Part shown: piece after piece, positions 21,015 through 29,392 of the stretch
How positions within the stretch are numbered: the first letter of the stretch is position 1
Layout of the letters: every line of letters starts with the position of its first letter
From: Rhizobium herbae
Lineage (GTDB): Bacteria; Pseudomonadota; Alphaproteobacteria; Rhizobiales; Rhizobiaceae
Direction of reading: 5' to 3'
Length of the DNA: 64,000 nucleotides
Assembly (NCBI RefSeq): GCF_017873135.1
Contig: NZ_JAGGJV010000003.1
Location: 496,001 to 560,000 of the forward strand
The notes under the pieces: generated by a model
Database searches by the model: none
Seen by the model: only the letters and a program-made list of their open reading frames with translations
Told to the model about the DNA's origin: nothing
Translations under genes and position numbers: made by a program

Positions 21015-22106
21015 TCAGCGGCTTTCGGTGATCGCAGCCAGCTTCGGCATGGGAACATCAGGGCTCCACGCCCGGAAATCGGCGATGCGCCGGACGATCT
21101 TTTCAGCGTGATGGTTGGCGATGTCACGAATCCGATGTTCCAGAAACGGATTGCGGAATCGATCCATTGTCAGCGCGACGTAGTCCGTTGCTTGCCTGCC
21201 AAGATTTCTGGCAGCAAAGCCGGGGATCACTTCAGTTTGATAGATGTCCATCAGTCCGGTGTGAATTTGGGTGTCGCGCAGGATTTCCTTGACGGTTTCG
21301 TCCTGCGGCCGGCCGGTCTTCAGCCAGATATCAGAGAGCACGGTATGTCCGAGATTGAGGATATGCAGTTTCAGTTTCTCGTAAGGTGTAAGGTCGTCGA
21401 CCAGCAGAATGGACGGGTGGCTGCAAGGGGTTTTCAATCCCGGCTGGTTCTCGATTGCCCAGAGCGCATAGGGCTCGGCGACCGCGCCGGCTGGCTCCAG
21501 CGGTTCGGAAACGATGCGATCGACCAGCGTGTTGCCCCAGATGACCTGGTTTGAAAGCCATTCTGCGAAGCCCGCGTCGGCAATGCGCCCGGATTGAAGA
21601 CCGAGCATTACCTTCTTCAGCGTGTCGCCGTTGCGGGCCGTCAGTTCGCAGGGGAGAATCGTCAACGGTTTGCCGCCGGCAAGAAAGCGTGCGTGCAGCA
21701 GGATCAGCAGCTTTCCGGGAAATGATGCCGGAACGTCCGTCTGGAGATCGTCGTCGCCGATGGCATAACCGGTATCGCCGGTATTGGAGATTAGCACCTC
21801 CGCTTCCTCGGCGACGATCCGTTTCACCGCGTCCCAGCCGTCCACGGTCGACAGGGCGCGCGCAACGCTGGTCACCCTGTCGGTGCGTTCGATCTCGACG
21901 CCGTCGATAAGCCCGCGAACGATCACCGGAAAACCTTCAGGCGCTGCCAGCGCTTTCAGGCGCCCGGACCGTTCCGCCGAGCCGGTGGTCTGGACGACCG
22001 TGATCCTGCCTATGGCGTCTCCCTTCTTCAGCGCTTCGCTGATGAAAAGGTCTGCATGGGCCTGCAGGAAGCGGCTGGTTCCAAATTGAACGATCGGTGT
22101 GGTCAT
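21015..22106 (-). CDS. Mannitol dehydrogenase family oxidoreductase (tagaturonate reductase / UxaB-like)
   Basis: NAD-dependent polyol/uronate dehydrogenase of the long-chain MDH family, 363 residues from ATG 22106. An N-terminal Rossmann part starts at IVQFGTSRFLQAH (about 5-17), and the C-terminal helical part includes LHILNLGHTVLSD, with the catalytic Lys/Asn/His region of this family. Relatives interconvert tagaturonate/altronate or fructuronate/mannonate. Which sugar acid it uses here is unknown. It is co-directional with the GntR gene (16-bp gap), so the two likely form an operon. Confidence 0.82.
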   Translation of the reverse strand: MTTPIVQFGTSRFLQAHADLFISEALKKGDAIGRITVVQTTGSAERSGRLKALAAPEGFPVIVRGLIDGVEIERTDRVTSVARALSTVDGWDAVKRIVAEEAEVLISNTGDTGYAIGDDDLQTDVPASFPGKLLILLHARFLAGGKPLTILPCELTARNGDTLKKVMLGLQSGRIADAGFAEWLSNQVIWGNTLVDRIVSEPLEPAGAVAEPYALWAIENQPGLKTPCSHPSILLVDDLTPYEKLKLHILNLGHTVLSDIWLKTGRPQDETVKEILRDTQIHTGLMDIYQTEVIPGFAARNLGRQATDYVALTMDRFRNPFLEHRIRDIANHHAEKIVRRIADFRAWSPDVPMPKLAAITESR

Positions 22107-22122
22107 GGTTTTTCGAATCCGG

Positions 22123-23001
22123 CTATTGAATGGATTGCAGCAGCGTTTCGCGCGCCGACTTGAGGTGCCGCCGGCAGGCGGCCTCGACCAGTACCGGATC
22201 ACGGGAGCGAAGGGCGGCGATATAGTCGAGATGTTCTTCCAGCGCCCGCGCATTGCGCTCGCGCGCATTCGTCTTGTTCCATTGATAGTGATAATGGAAG
22301 ACGATGGTGATGATGTCGTAGAAGTCGACAATGAACCGATTGCTGGACGAGGTATGCACCAACAGGTGGAAGCGCTCGTCGAGTTCGGAGAATTCCTTGT
22401 AGCGATTGTCGATATCGGCCAGAATCTCGTGATGCATCGCCTCGATCCGGTCGAGATCAGTCCAGGCTGTGTGGTCGGGCGCAAGTGCCGCAAAGCTTGC
22501 AGCTGAGCGCAACTCGAACATTTCACGCACCTCCGTCAGCTCCAGTGCGAATTCGCGGGTAAAGCCTTTCAGGACCCAGTGGCTGTTGGGCCGCTTCTCG
22601 ATCAGGCCGAAGCGGCTGAAACGGATCAGGAATTCGCGCACGCTGGTCGTGCCGGTGCCGATATCGCGGGCGAGCTCCAGCTCGTTGATCTGCATGCCGG
22701 GCTCGGCGCCGCCCGCCAGAATCCGGCGCATGAAACTGCGCTCGATGATATCAGACAAAGAGTCCGTTTCTTCTGCCGGGTAATAGTCCTCAGCCTTCGG
22801 CTGCCGCAGAACTACCTTTGCCCGCTTGTCCCAGGCAATCAGCTGCAGCTCTTCCATCCGTGTCAGGATGGCGCGGATGGTGGTGCGGCTGACGCCGAGC
22901 GTCGTTCCAAGCTCCGGCTCCGAGGGCAAGGCGGACGTTTCCGCCAGCAGCTTGAGGCAGCGGTTGAAGGCGTCCTTGAAGACGGTGTTCTGTTTCGCCA
23001 T
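22123..23001 (-). CDS. GntR-family transcriptional regulator with two winged-helix domains and an FCD domain
   Basis: A 292-residue regulator. A GntR-like winged helix is at about 20-65 (SEPELGTTLGVSRTTIRAI). A second at about 75-145 has INELELARDIGTGTTSVREFLIRF. The C-terminal FCD ligand-binding domain (about 150-285) includes EVREMFELRSAASFAAL and FHLLVH. FCD domains usually bind a carboxylic acid, often with a metal. The double DNA-binding module is unusual, since normal FadR-type proteins have one and about 230 residues. It is divergent from the UxaA-like gene and is probably the local regulator of the sugar-acid locus. Confidence 0.87.
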   Translation of the reverse strand: MAKQNTVFKDAFNRCLKLLAETSALPSEPELGTTLGVSRTTIRAILTRMEELQLIAWDKRAKVVLRQPKAEDYYPAEETDSLSDIIERSFMRRILAGGAEPGMQINELELARDIGTGTTSVREFLIRFSRFGLIEKRPNSHWVLKGFTREFALELTEVREMFELRSAASFAALAPDHTAWTDLDRIEAMHHEILADIDNRYKEFSELDERFHLLVHTSSSNRFIVDFYDIITIVFHYHYQWNKTNARERNARALEEHLDYIAALRSRDPVLVEAACRRHLKSARETLLQSIQ

Positions 23002-23213
23002 GATTTTGCCGACCGGAGGATTAGGGTTTCTCTGGGCCCGATGAATGGGCGCGATTTCAGCATTTGCCTCTATCCGGTCTGCGCGATCCTGTCTTTACCT
23101 GTGATCTCAAGTGTCATGGTTGTTTCGTCCCTGATTTTCTTTTGATGCCACCGTTGCCATTTTCAGCGCTGACTGCCGGTGCATAATACCCATTGACGGC
23201 AAACTGTCTATTG

Positions 23214-23224
23214 TGGATAAAAGA
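23214..23224 (+). promoter_or_regulatory. Candidate operator motif TGGATAAAAGA (copy 1)
   Basis: This 11-mer occurs in the gntR/uxaA divergent region and again upstream of the sugar-binding-protein gene at 26591. A weak promoter TTGACG (23193)-17 bp-GATAAA would place it on the -10 element. TTGT...ACAA arms flank its core. Candidate site of the adjacent GntR protein. Confidence 0.35.
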
Positions 23225-23230
23225 CAAAAT

Positions 23231-23250
23231 TGAACGAGTGCGCTCGTTCA
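23231..23250. promoter_or_regulatory. 20-bp inverted repeat before the UxaA-like gene
   Basis: TGAACGAGTGCGCTCGTTCA has 8-bp perfect arms around TGCG. It lies 28 bp upstream of the GTG start and just after the TGGATAAAAGA motif. It could be a repressor operator or an mRNA hairpin. Confidence 0.5.
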
Positions 23251-23278
23251 GAGAAAATCGTCAAGGGAGATACCAAGG

Positions 23279-24784
23279 GTGACCGCACCTTCCTTCATCG
23301 TTCTGTCGCCGGAAGACAACGTGGCCGTCGCGTCGCTCGCCATCGAGCCGGGCGGGGAATTGCCGGGCGGCGTGCGCGCAGCAGCCAAGATCGATCCGGG
23401 CCACAAGGTGGCCATTCATCCTATCCATATCGGTGAGCCGGTCGTCAAATACGGCCAGGCGATTGGTCGCGCAACGGTCGAGATTGCTCCCGGCGACCAC
23501 GTTCATTCGCATAATCTTGCCTTCGATCAGGATCGGCTCTCGATCGGCGCGCCGGTGCCGCCGGAAGCAGCGAGCGCTGCCGACAAGGCGCGCACCTTCA
23601 TGGGCTATCGCCGCGCCGACGGCCGCGCCGCGACCCGCAATTTCATCGGCATCATCGCCAGCGTCAACTGTTCCACCACGGTCTGTCGCGCCATTGCCGA
23701 GGAAGCCAACAAGACCATCCTGCCGCGCTACGACGGCATCGACGGTTTTGTGCCGATCGTCCACGATCAGGGCTGCGGCATGAGTTCGACCGGCGACGGC
23801 ATGAAGAACCTGCATCGTACCCTTGCCGGCTATACTCGCCACGTCAACTTCGGCGGCGTGCTGATGGTCGGCCTCGGCTGCGAGGTCAATCAGTTGACGC
23901 TCTATGGGCAGGCGGGTGCCGGAGCCGGAAAACGCCATTTCAACATCCAGGATGCTGGCGGCTCGCGCCGCGCCGTTGCCCGGGCCTTGGGTGTTCTCGA
24001 GGAGATCGCCGCGGAAATCGGCACGGCAAAGCGTGTCCCGATCCCGGTCGGCGAAATCATCGTCGGTCTGCAATGCGGCGGCTCGGACGGGCTCTCGGGC
24101 ATCACAGCCAATCCGGCGCTGGGTGCCGCGGTCGACATTCTGGCCGGCGCCGGCGGCACGGCCATCCTGTCGGAAACCTCGGAAATCTACGGCGCCGAGC
24201 ATCTGCTGCGCAGCCGCGCGGTGAACGATGGCGTGGCGCAGAAGCTCGACGGGCTGATTTCCTGGTGGGAAAACTATGTCGCCATGCATGGCGCGTCGCT
24301 CGACAACAATCCTTCGCCGGGCAACAAGCGCGGCGGCCTGACCACGATTCTCGAGAAATCGCTTGGTGCCGTCGCCAAGGGCGGCCGTTCGCCGCTGACG
24401 GCGGTCTATCATTATGCCGAACGAGTGACGGAACACGGGCTCGTTTTCATGGACACGCCCGGCTACGATCCGGTGTCGGCGACGGGACAGGTGGCCGGTG
24501 GCGCCAATGTGATTACGTTCACAACGGGCCGCGGCAGCTGCTTCGGATCGCGTCCGTGCCCGTCGATCAAGCTCACGAGCAACACGGCGCTTTACCGGGC
24601 GATGGAAGAAGACATGGATATCGACTGCGGCACGATTGCCAGCGGCGAAGCGACGATCGCCGGCATGGGCCGCGAGATCTTCGACCTGATCATCGACACG
24701 GCATCCGGCAAGAAAACCAAGAGCGAACTGTTCGGCTACGGCGACAATGAATTCGTTCCGTGGCACCTCGGCGCGACACTCTGA
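23279..24784 (+). CDS. UxaA (altronate dehydratase) family sugar-acid dehydratase
   Basis: Full-length, 501 residues, combining the N-terminal SAF domain (GDHVHSHNL at about 78-86) with the large UxaA C-terminal domain (GCGMSSTG, GLGCEVNQ, LQCGGSDGLSG, TGRGSCFGSRPCPSIK). Such enzymes use iron to dehydrate sugar acids such as D-altronate to 2-keto-3-deoxy acids. Given FucU and the lactonase-type gene nearby, L-fuconate is the likelier substrate; split UxaA-type proteins occupy this place in the Campylobacter fucose locus. The start is GTG 23279, with GGGAGA upstream. First gene of uxaA-AKR-fucU. Confidence 0.88.
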   Translation: MTAPSFIVLSPEDNVAVASLAIEPGGELPGGVRAAAKIDPGHKVAIHPIHIGEPVVKYGQAIGRATVEIAPGDHVHSHNLAFDQDRLSIGAPVPPEAASAADKARTFMGYRRADGRAATRNFIGIIASVNCSTTVCRAIAEEANKTILPRYDGIDGFVPIVHDQGCGMSSTGDGMKNLHRTLAGYTRHVNFGGVLMVGLGCEVNQLTLYGQAGAGAGKRHFNIQDAGGSRRAVARALGVLEEIAAEIGTAKRVPIPVGEIIVGLQCGGSDGLSGITANPALGAAVDILAGAGGTAILSETSEIYGAEHLLRSRAVNDGVAQKLDGLISWWENYVAMHGASLDNNPSPGNKRGGLTTILEKSLGAVAKGGRSPLTAVYHYAERVTEHGLVFMDTPGYDPVSATGQVAGGANVITFTTGRGSCFGSRPCPSIKLTSNTALYRAMEEDMDIDCGTIASGEATIAGMGREIFDLIIDTASGKKTKSELFGYGDNEFVPWHLGATL

Positions 24785-24815
24785 CGGGCGATCGTTGGAG
24801 CGGAGGAGATATGTA

Positions 24816-25835
24816 ATGCAGACGAGAAAAATCGGCACGACGGATCTGTCTGTCACCGAATATAGTTTCGGCACCGCGCCGCTGGGCGGGATGTATCGCG
24901 CCTGCCCGCGCGAGACGGCGATGGAAACGCTGGATGCCGCATGGGATGCTGGCTTGCGGTTCATCGATACGGCGCCGTGGTATGGCTTCGGTTTGGCGGA
25001 GAGGCGTGTCGGGGATTTTCTGCGGGACAAGCCCCAGGGCAGCTGGGTGCTGTCGACCAAGGTCGGCCGGCTGCAGCGGCCGGTGGCCGACGACAAGGTT
25101 CCGAGCTACGGCTTCGTCGATCCGCTGCCGTTCGATACGGATTACGACTATTCCTATGACGGCATCATGCGGTCGGTCGATTTCAGCTATGCCCGCCTTG
25201 GCCTCAATCGTATCGACATCCTCTTCGTTCATGACATCGGCGTCTACACGCACGGCGCCGAGCGCAACGCTGTCTATCTTCGCCAGCTTTTCGACGGTGG
25301 CCTGAAGGCGTTGGAAGAGTTGAAATCGAGCGGCACCATTTCCGCCTACGGTCTCGGCGTCAACGAAGTGCCTGTCTGTCTGGATGTGATGAGGGAGGCG
25401 GATATCGACTGCATCCTCTTGGCTGGGCGTTATACGCTGCTTGATCGCACGGCCACCGCCGAATTGCTGCCGCTCTGCGAAAAAAAGAAGACCTCGCTGG
25501 TGGTTGGCGGCGTTTTCAATTCGGGTATTCTGGCGACAGGTCCGGTGGAGGGCGCGCATTTTGATTATATGCCGGCAGATCGGGATGTTCTTGGCAAGGT
25601 AAGGGCGATGGAGACCATCGCCCTGGCGAATGGGCTGCCGCTGGCGGCACCGGCGATCCAGTTTCCGTTGCAGAGCCCGGCGGTCGCGTCGGTTCTTCTC
25701 GGAACGGCCAAGGCGTCGAGCCTGACGCGGAATATGGAATTGACGGAACGACGTTTGCTGCCGGATGATTTTACTGCCTACGAAGCGCATACGCTGGTGG
25801 CACCGGAACTGGGACTGGAAGCTGTCCGCGTTTAG
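24816..25835 (+). CDS. Aldo/keto reductase, L-fucose (D-threo-aldose) 1-dehydrogenase type
   Basis: A 339-residue NAD(P)-dependent AKR starting at ATG 24816, behind GGAGGAG. The catalytic tetrad is present: Asp51, Tyr56 (FIDTAPWYG), Lys82 (LSTKVGR) and His139 (ILFVHDIG). Its N-terminal pattern resembles D-threo-aldose 1-dehydrogenase and pyridoxal 4-dehydrogenase, which oxidise a ring or cyclic hemiacetal to a lactone. In this locus it would convert L-fucopyranose to L-fucono-lactone. The assignment rests on family resemblance plus context. Confidence 0.82.
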   Translation: MQTRKIGTTDLSVTEYSFGTAPLGGMYRACPRETAMETLDAAWDAGLRFIDTAPWYGFGLAERRVGDFLRDKPQGSWVLSTKVGRLQRPVADDKVPSYGFVDPLPFDTDYDYSYDGIMRSVDFSYARLGLNRIDILFVHDIGVYTHGAERNAVYLRQLFDGGLKALEELKSSGTISAYGLGVNEVPVCLDVMREADIDCILLAGRYTLLDRTATAELLPLCEKKKTSLVVGGVFNSGILATGPVEGAHFDYMPADRDVLGKVRAMETIALANGLPLAAPAIQFPLQSPAVASVLLGTAKASSLTRNMELTERRLLPDDFTAYEAHTLVAPELGLEAVRV

Positions 25836-25864
25836 CCGACTTTCAACAGACAAAGGAAAACGGA

Positions 25865-26338
25865 ATGCTGAAGGGAATACATCCATTGCTCGGTCCGGAA
25901 TTGCTGCATGCGATCCGCACGATGGGCCATGGAGACGAGATCGTCATCGCCGATGCCAATTTTCCGGCCAGCACCATGGGGCCTAAGGTCGTGCGCGCCG
26001 ATGGTGTCGACGCATTGAGCATTACCGAGGCGATCCTCGCGCATATGCCGCTTGATACGTTTGTCGATGAATCCGCCTGGCGGATGGAGGTGGTTGGCGA
26101 CCCGACGGCGGTGCCGGACGTCTGCGTCAAGTTCCAGAGCCTCGTCAAAAAGCTGGCCGGTGATTTCAAGGTCGTGCCGATCGAGCGCTTTACCTTCTAT
26201 GAACGCTCACGCAAGGCCGCCTATATCGTCGCGACGACGGAATTCCGGCTCTATGGAAATATCATCCTGAAGAAGGGAGTCGTGCATCCGCAGGAACTGT
26301 TCACGATTGGCAGCGTGACGAAAAATCACGCAAAATAG
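25865..26338 (+). CDS. fucU: L-fucose mutarotase FucU (RbsD/FucU family)
   Basis: Interconverts the alpha and beta anomers of L-fucose. The 157-residue protein follows E. coli FucU closely at MLKGIHPLLGPELL, MGHGDEI (active-site His22), Asp30, MGPKVVRADG, RFTFYERSRKAAYIV and the C-terminal YGNIILKKGV. It is 29 bp downstream of the aldo/keto reductase, in the same operon. It is the most diagnostic gene of the locus, pointing to L-fucose rather than ribose. Related sugars with the same C1-C4 configuration, such as L-galactose or D-arabinose, remain possible. Confidence 0.9.
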   Translation: MLKGIHPLLGPELLHAIRTMGHGDEIVIADANFPASTMGPKVVRADGVDALSITEAILAHMPLDTFVDESAWRMEVVGDPTAVPDVCVKFQSLVKKLAGDFKVVPIERFTFYERSRKAAYIVATTEFRLYGNIILKKGVVHPQELFTIGSVTKNHAK

Positions 26339-26672
26339 ACTGAACGTTCCATAATGATTAAATACGGAACAGAAATATCATTTTTCTGTTGCGTTTGAAA
26401 TATCTCTGAACTAGCATCTCAGGATGGAGGGTGCTTTCATATGCTGCCAGCTGGTCAAGCCTATGGAGGAGGCAGGAAGCTCAATTATTTCCGAGGCTTG
26501 GCAATAGATGGCGTTTATCGAAAAGTCATTTTTGTGCCGCTTGCAATTTCGAAACTGCTGAGATAGCTTGCCAAGGCAAAATGTTTTTTATGGATAAAAG
26601 ATCGAGCTGTTTGCGTCTTGCAGTCCGGTCCGAGGAGCACTCAACAAGACGTTGTTGGAGGAGAACAACACC
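26339..26672 (+). promoter_or_regulatory. 334-bp intergenic region before the sugar ABC operon
   Basis: No gene is visible. It contains a small AT-rich hairpin, AACAGAAA / TTTCTGTT (26368-26390), shortly after fucU. It also contains TGGATAAAAGA at 26591-26601, identical to the motif before the UxaA-like gene, and the ribosome site GGAGGAG at 26657. It most likely holds the promoter and operator of the transport genes. Confidence 0.55.
26591..26601 (+). promoter_or_regulatory. Candidate operator motif TGGATAAAAGA (copy 2)
   Basis: Same 11-mer as at 23214, 71 bp upstream of the binding-protein start. Shared only by these two upstream regions as far as I can see, consistent with one regulator for both operons. 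Confidence 0.35.
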
Positions 26673-27662
26673 ATGACCCTTATGAAGAATATCCTGTCGC
26701 GCCGCGCGTTCACCAGCCTCGCTGGTGCGGCCGTTTTTGCGACCATGATGCCGATGACATCCTTTGCCGCCGACGTCACAATTCCGATCATTGTCAAGGA
26801 CACGACCTCGTTCTACTGGCAGATCGTTCTGGCCGGTGCCCGTGCCGCAGGCAAGGATCTCGGCGTCAACGTGCCGGAACTCGGCGCCCAGTCGGAATCC
26901 GATATCAACGGCCAGATTACCATTCTGGAAAATGCCGTCGCCGGCGCACCGGCAGCCGTCGTCATTTCGCCGACGGAATTCAAGGCGCTCGGCAAGCCGA
27001 TCGATGAAGCTGCCAAGGCCGTGCCGATCATCGGCATCGACTCAGGCGCCGACTCGAAGGCCTTCACCTCCTTCCTGACCACGGACAACGTCCAGGGCGG
27101 CCGTATCGCCGCTGACGGTCTTGCTGCGGCCATCAAGGAAGCAACCGGCAAGGAAGAAGGCGAAATCGCCATCATCACCAGCCTGCCGGGCGTCGGCTCG
27201 CTCGATCAGCGCCATGAAGGCTTCGTCGAGGTCATTGCCGCGAAATATCCGGGCCTCAAGGTCGTGGCCGACAAATATGCCGACGGCCAGGCAACCACCG
27301 GCCTCAACATGATGACCGACCTGATCACCGCCAATCCGAACCTCGTTGGCGTGTTCGCGTCCAACCTGATCATGGCGCAGGGCGTTGGCCAGGCGATCGC
27401 CGAAAACAAGCTCGGCGACAAGATCAAGGTCATCGGCTTCGACAGCGATGAAAAGACGGTCGGCTTCCTCAAGGAAGGCGTTCTTGCCGGCCTCGTCGTG
27501 CAGGATCCTTATCGCATGGGCTATGACGGCATCAAAACCGCTCTTGCCGCATCCAAGAAGGAAAAGGTCGAGGCCAATGTCGACACCGGCGCCAACCTGG
27601 TGACCAAGGCCAACATGGCCGACCCGAAGATCGACGCCCTTCTGAACCCGAAGGTCAATTGA
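26673..27662 (+). CDS. Sugar ABC transporter, periplasmic substrate-binding protein (CUT2 type)
   Basis: A 329-residue Peripla_BP_4 protein starting at ATG 26673, behind GGAGGAG. The N-terminal export signal (about 1-31) includes SRRAFTS before the hydrophobic stretch and ends in SFAAD. The twin arginines resemble a Tat signal, though Sec export is also possible. The mature part shows typical ribose-binding-family features: DTTSFYWQIVLAGARAAGKDLG, NAVAGAPAAVVISP and a hinge near FDSDEKTVGFLKEG. First gene of the transport operon; L-fucose or a similar sugar is the expected ligand from context. Confidence 0.9.
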   Translation: MTLMKNILSRRAFTSLAGAAVFATMMPMTSFAADVTIPIIVKDTTSFYWQIVLAGARAAGKDLGVNVPELGAQSESDINGQITILENAVAGAPAAVVISPTEFKALGKPIDEAAKAVPIIGIDSGADSKAFTSFLTTDNVQGGRIAADGLAAAIKEATGKEEGEIAIITSLPGVGSLDQRHEGFVEVIAAKYPGLKVVADKYADGQATTGLNMMTDLITANPNLVGVFASNLIMAQGVGQAIAENKLGDKIKVIGFDSDEKTVGFLKEGVLAGLVVQDPYRMGYDGIKTALAASKKEKVEANVDTGANLVTKANMADPKIDALLNPKVN

Positions 27663-27670
27663 TCCAGACA

Positions 27671-27713
27671 AGGCGGCAGGGCAACCCTTTTCGGGGGCAA
27701 GGTTCTGCCGCCT
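27671..27713 (+). promoter_or_regulatory. Intercistronic hairpin 1 after the binding-protein gene
   Basis: AGGCGGCAG and CTGCCGCCT form a 9-bp stem just beyond the stop codon, without a T run. Such hairpins often protect the upstream binding-protein mRNA. Confidence 0.55.
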
Positions 27714-27734
27714 GCTTGCATAATGCGATCCCAG

Positions 27735-27769
27735 CCCGTTTCAGACCGGCAACACCGGTTTGAAATGGG
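27735..27769 (+). promoter_or_regulatory. Intercistronic hairpin 2 before the ATPase gene
   Basis: A 15-bp stem (two G-T pairs) between CCCGTTTCAGACCGG and CCGGTTTGAAATGGG, with loop CAACA, ending 26 bp before the ATPase start. Likely controls relative expression within the operon. Confidence 0.6.
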
Positions 27770-27795
27770 TTCCAGGGCCCGGGAGGAAAGCCGCC

Positions 27796-29349
27796 ATGAC
27801 AGGACTGCACGACGTCAGCCACCGGCACGAGGTGGGTGCGGCGACGATTGCCAAACATCCCGTTCCGAAGGGCCAGCCGATCCTGGAATTGCGCGGCCTG
27901 CAGAAAAAATACGGTGCTGTCGAGGCTTTGAAGCCGGCGAACATCACCTTTCTTTCCGGTGAGATCCACGCGATTGTCGGCGAAAACGGCGCCGGCAAAT
28001 CGACGCTGATCAAGCTTCTGACCGGCGTCATCCGGCGAACCTCCGGCGAGGTCTTCTGGTGCGGCGATGCCGTGCAGCTTGCCACTCCGAACGAGGCGAT
28101 TTCGCGCGGCATCAATGCTGTGCACCAGGAAGTCGTGCTCTGCCGGCACTTGAGCGTCGCGGCCAACATGTTCCTCGGCGACGAGATGAACAAGAACGGC
28201 CTGATGCGCAAGCGCGCCATGACCGATGCGGCGCAGGCCGTCCTCAACGATCTCGGCTTCAATCTGCCGGCTGCCGCCCTTCTCAGCGACCTGACGATCG
28301 GCCAGCAGCAGTTGGTGGCGACGGCGCGCGCGGCGATGCGCGGCACCCAGTTCCTGATTTTCGACGAGCCGACCGCCTATCTAACGCGCCAGGAATCGGC
28401 GCAGCTGTTCCGGCTCATTCGCCGGCTACAGGGCGAAGGCGTGACGATCGTCTATATCAGCCACCGCATGGAAGAGGTTTTCGAGCTTGCCGACCGTGTG
28501 TCTGTCCTGCGCGACGGCACCCATGTCGGAACGCGCAATATCGGCGAGACCAACGATGCCGAGCTGATCTCGATGATGATCAACCGGACGATCGAGCAAA
28601 TCTACCACAAGGAAACGCTGCCGATCGGCGCCACGATCGTCGAGACGCGCGGTCTTTCCGGACCGGGTTTCGAAAATGTGTCCTTGTCCGTACGGGCTGG
28701 CGAAATTGTCGGGCTCTATGGATTGATCGGTGCGGGACGCAGTGAATTTGCACTGGGGCTCTATGGTCGCCAGCCGGTTTCGTCCGGCGAAATATTCTGG
28801 CAGGGCAACAAGGTCCAGATCCGCAACGAGCGGGTGGCGATGGACCTCGGTATTGCGCTGGCCCCGGAAAGCCGCCGCGATCAGGGCCTCTGCCTCAATC
28901 TGCCGATCGGCATGAATATCAACCTGCCGGTGTTCGACCGGCTGTCGAATGGCTTGACGATCAATCGCCGTCGCGAGATCGACAATGCGGACCGGCAGAT
29001 CAGCGACCTGAAGATCAAGACGCCGACGCGGCGCGTGCTGGCGTCCGCCATGTCCGGCGGCAACCAGCAGAAGATCGTCATCGGCAAGTGGCTGAGCCAC
29101 GGCGCCAAGCTGTTCATCTTCGACGAGCCGACGGTCGGTGTCGATGTCGGCACCAAGGCGGAAATCTACCGGCTGTTTGCCCGGCTACTGGAGCAGGGAG
29201 CGGGCATCATCCTGATCTCGTCCTATCTGCCGGAGGTCTATGAGCTTTCCGACCGGCTGCATGTCTTCCGCCAGGGCAAGCTCGTCGCCAGCCATACCTA
29301 TCGCAGCGCCTCGCACGAGGAAGTCCTGACCCAGGCCATTGGCGTATGA
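27796..29349 (+). CDS. Sugar ABC transporter ATP-binding protein, duplicated CUT2 type
   Basis: A 517-residue protein with two ABC domains. The first has Walker A GENGAGKST, the signature variant LTIGQQQ and Walker B FLIFDEPTAYL. The second has the degenerate Walker A GLIGAGRSE, lacking the lysine, with signature MSGGNQQ and Walker B LFIFDEPTVGVD. One active and one degenerate site is normal for the RbsA/MglA family. I chose ATG 27796, behind GGGAGGAAAG. It powers uptake with the preceding binding protein and the following permease. Confidence 0.93.
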   Translation: MTGLHDVSHRHEVGAATIAKHPVPKGQPILELRGLQKKYGAVEALKPANITFLSGEIHAIVGENGAGKSTLIKLLTGVIRRTSGEVFWCGDAVQLATPNEAISRGINAVHQEVVLCRHLSVAANMFLGDEMNKNGLMRKRAMTDAAQAVLNDLGFNLPAAALLSDLTIGQQQLVATARAAMRGTQFLIFDEPTAYLTRQESAQLFRLIRRLQGEGVTIVYISHRMEEVFELADRVSVLRDGTHVGTRNIGETNDAELISMMINRTIEQIYHKETLPIGATIVETRGLSGPGFENVSLSVRAGEIVGLYGLIGAGRSEFALGLYGRQPVSSGEIFWQGNKVQIRNERVAMDLGIALAPESRRDQGLCLNLPIGMNINLPVFDRLSNGLTINRRREIDNADRQISDLKIKTPTRRVLASAMSGGNQQKIVIGKWLSHGAKLFIFDEPTVGVDVGTKAEIYRLFARLLEQGAGIILISSYLPEVYELSDRLHVFRQGKLVASHTYRSASHEEVLTQAIGV

Positions 29350-29392
29350 ACATCGTGAAAAGACCGGATAAGAAAATGCGTGGAGGAAAGTC

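Noticed and set aside
23261-25096. 611-residue open frame on the minus strand
   Set aside because: Antisense to the UxaA-like gene and the aldo/keto reductase, both with intact catalytic motifs.
26431-26676. Short plus-strand frame in the gap before the sugar-binding-protein gene
   Set aside because: No ribosome site, no recognisable motif and different composition from neighbouring genes; it overlaps the start of the real gene.
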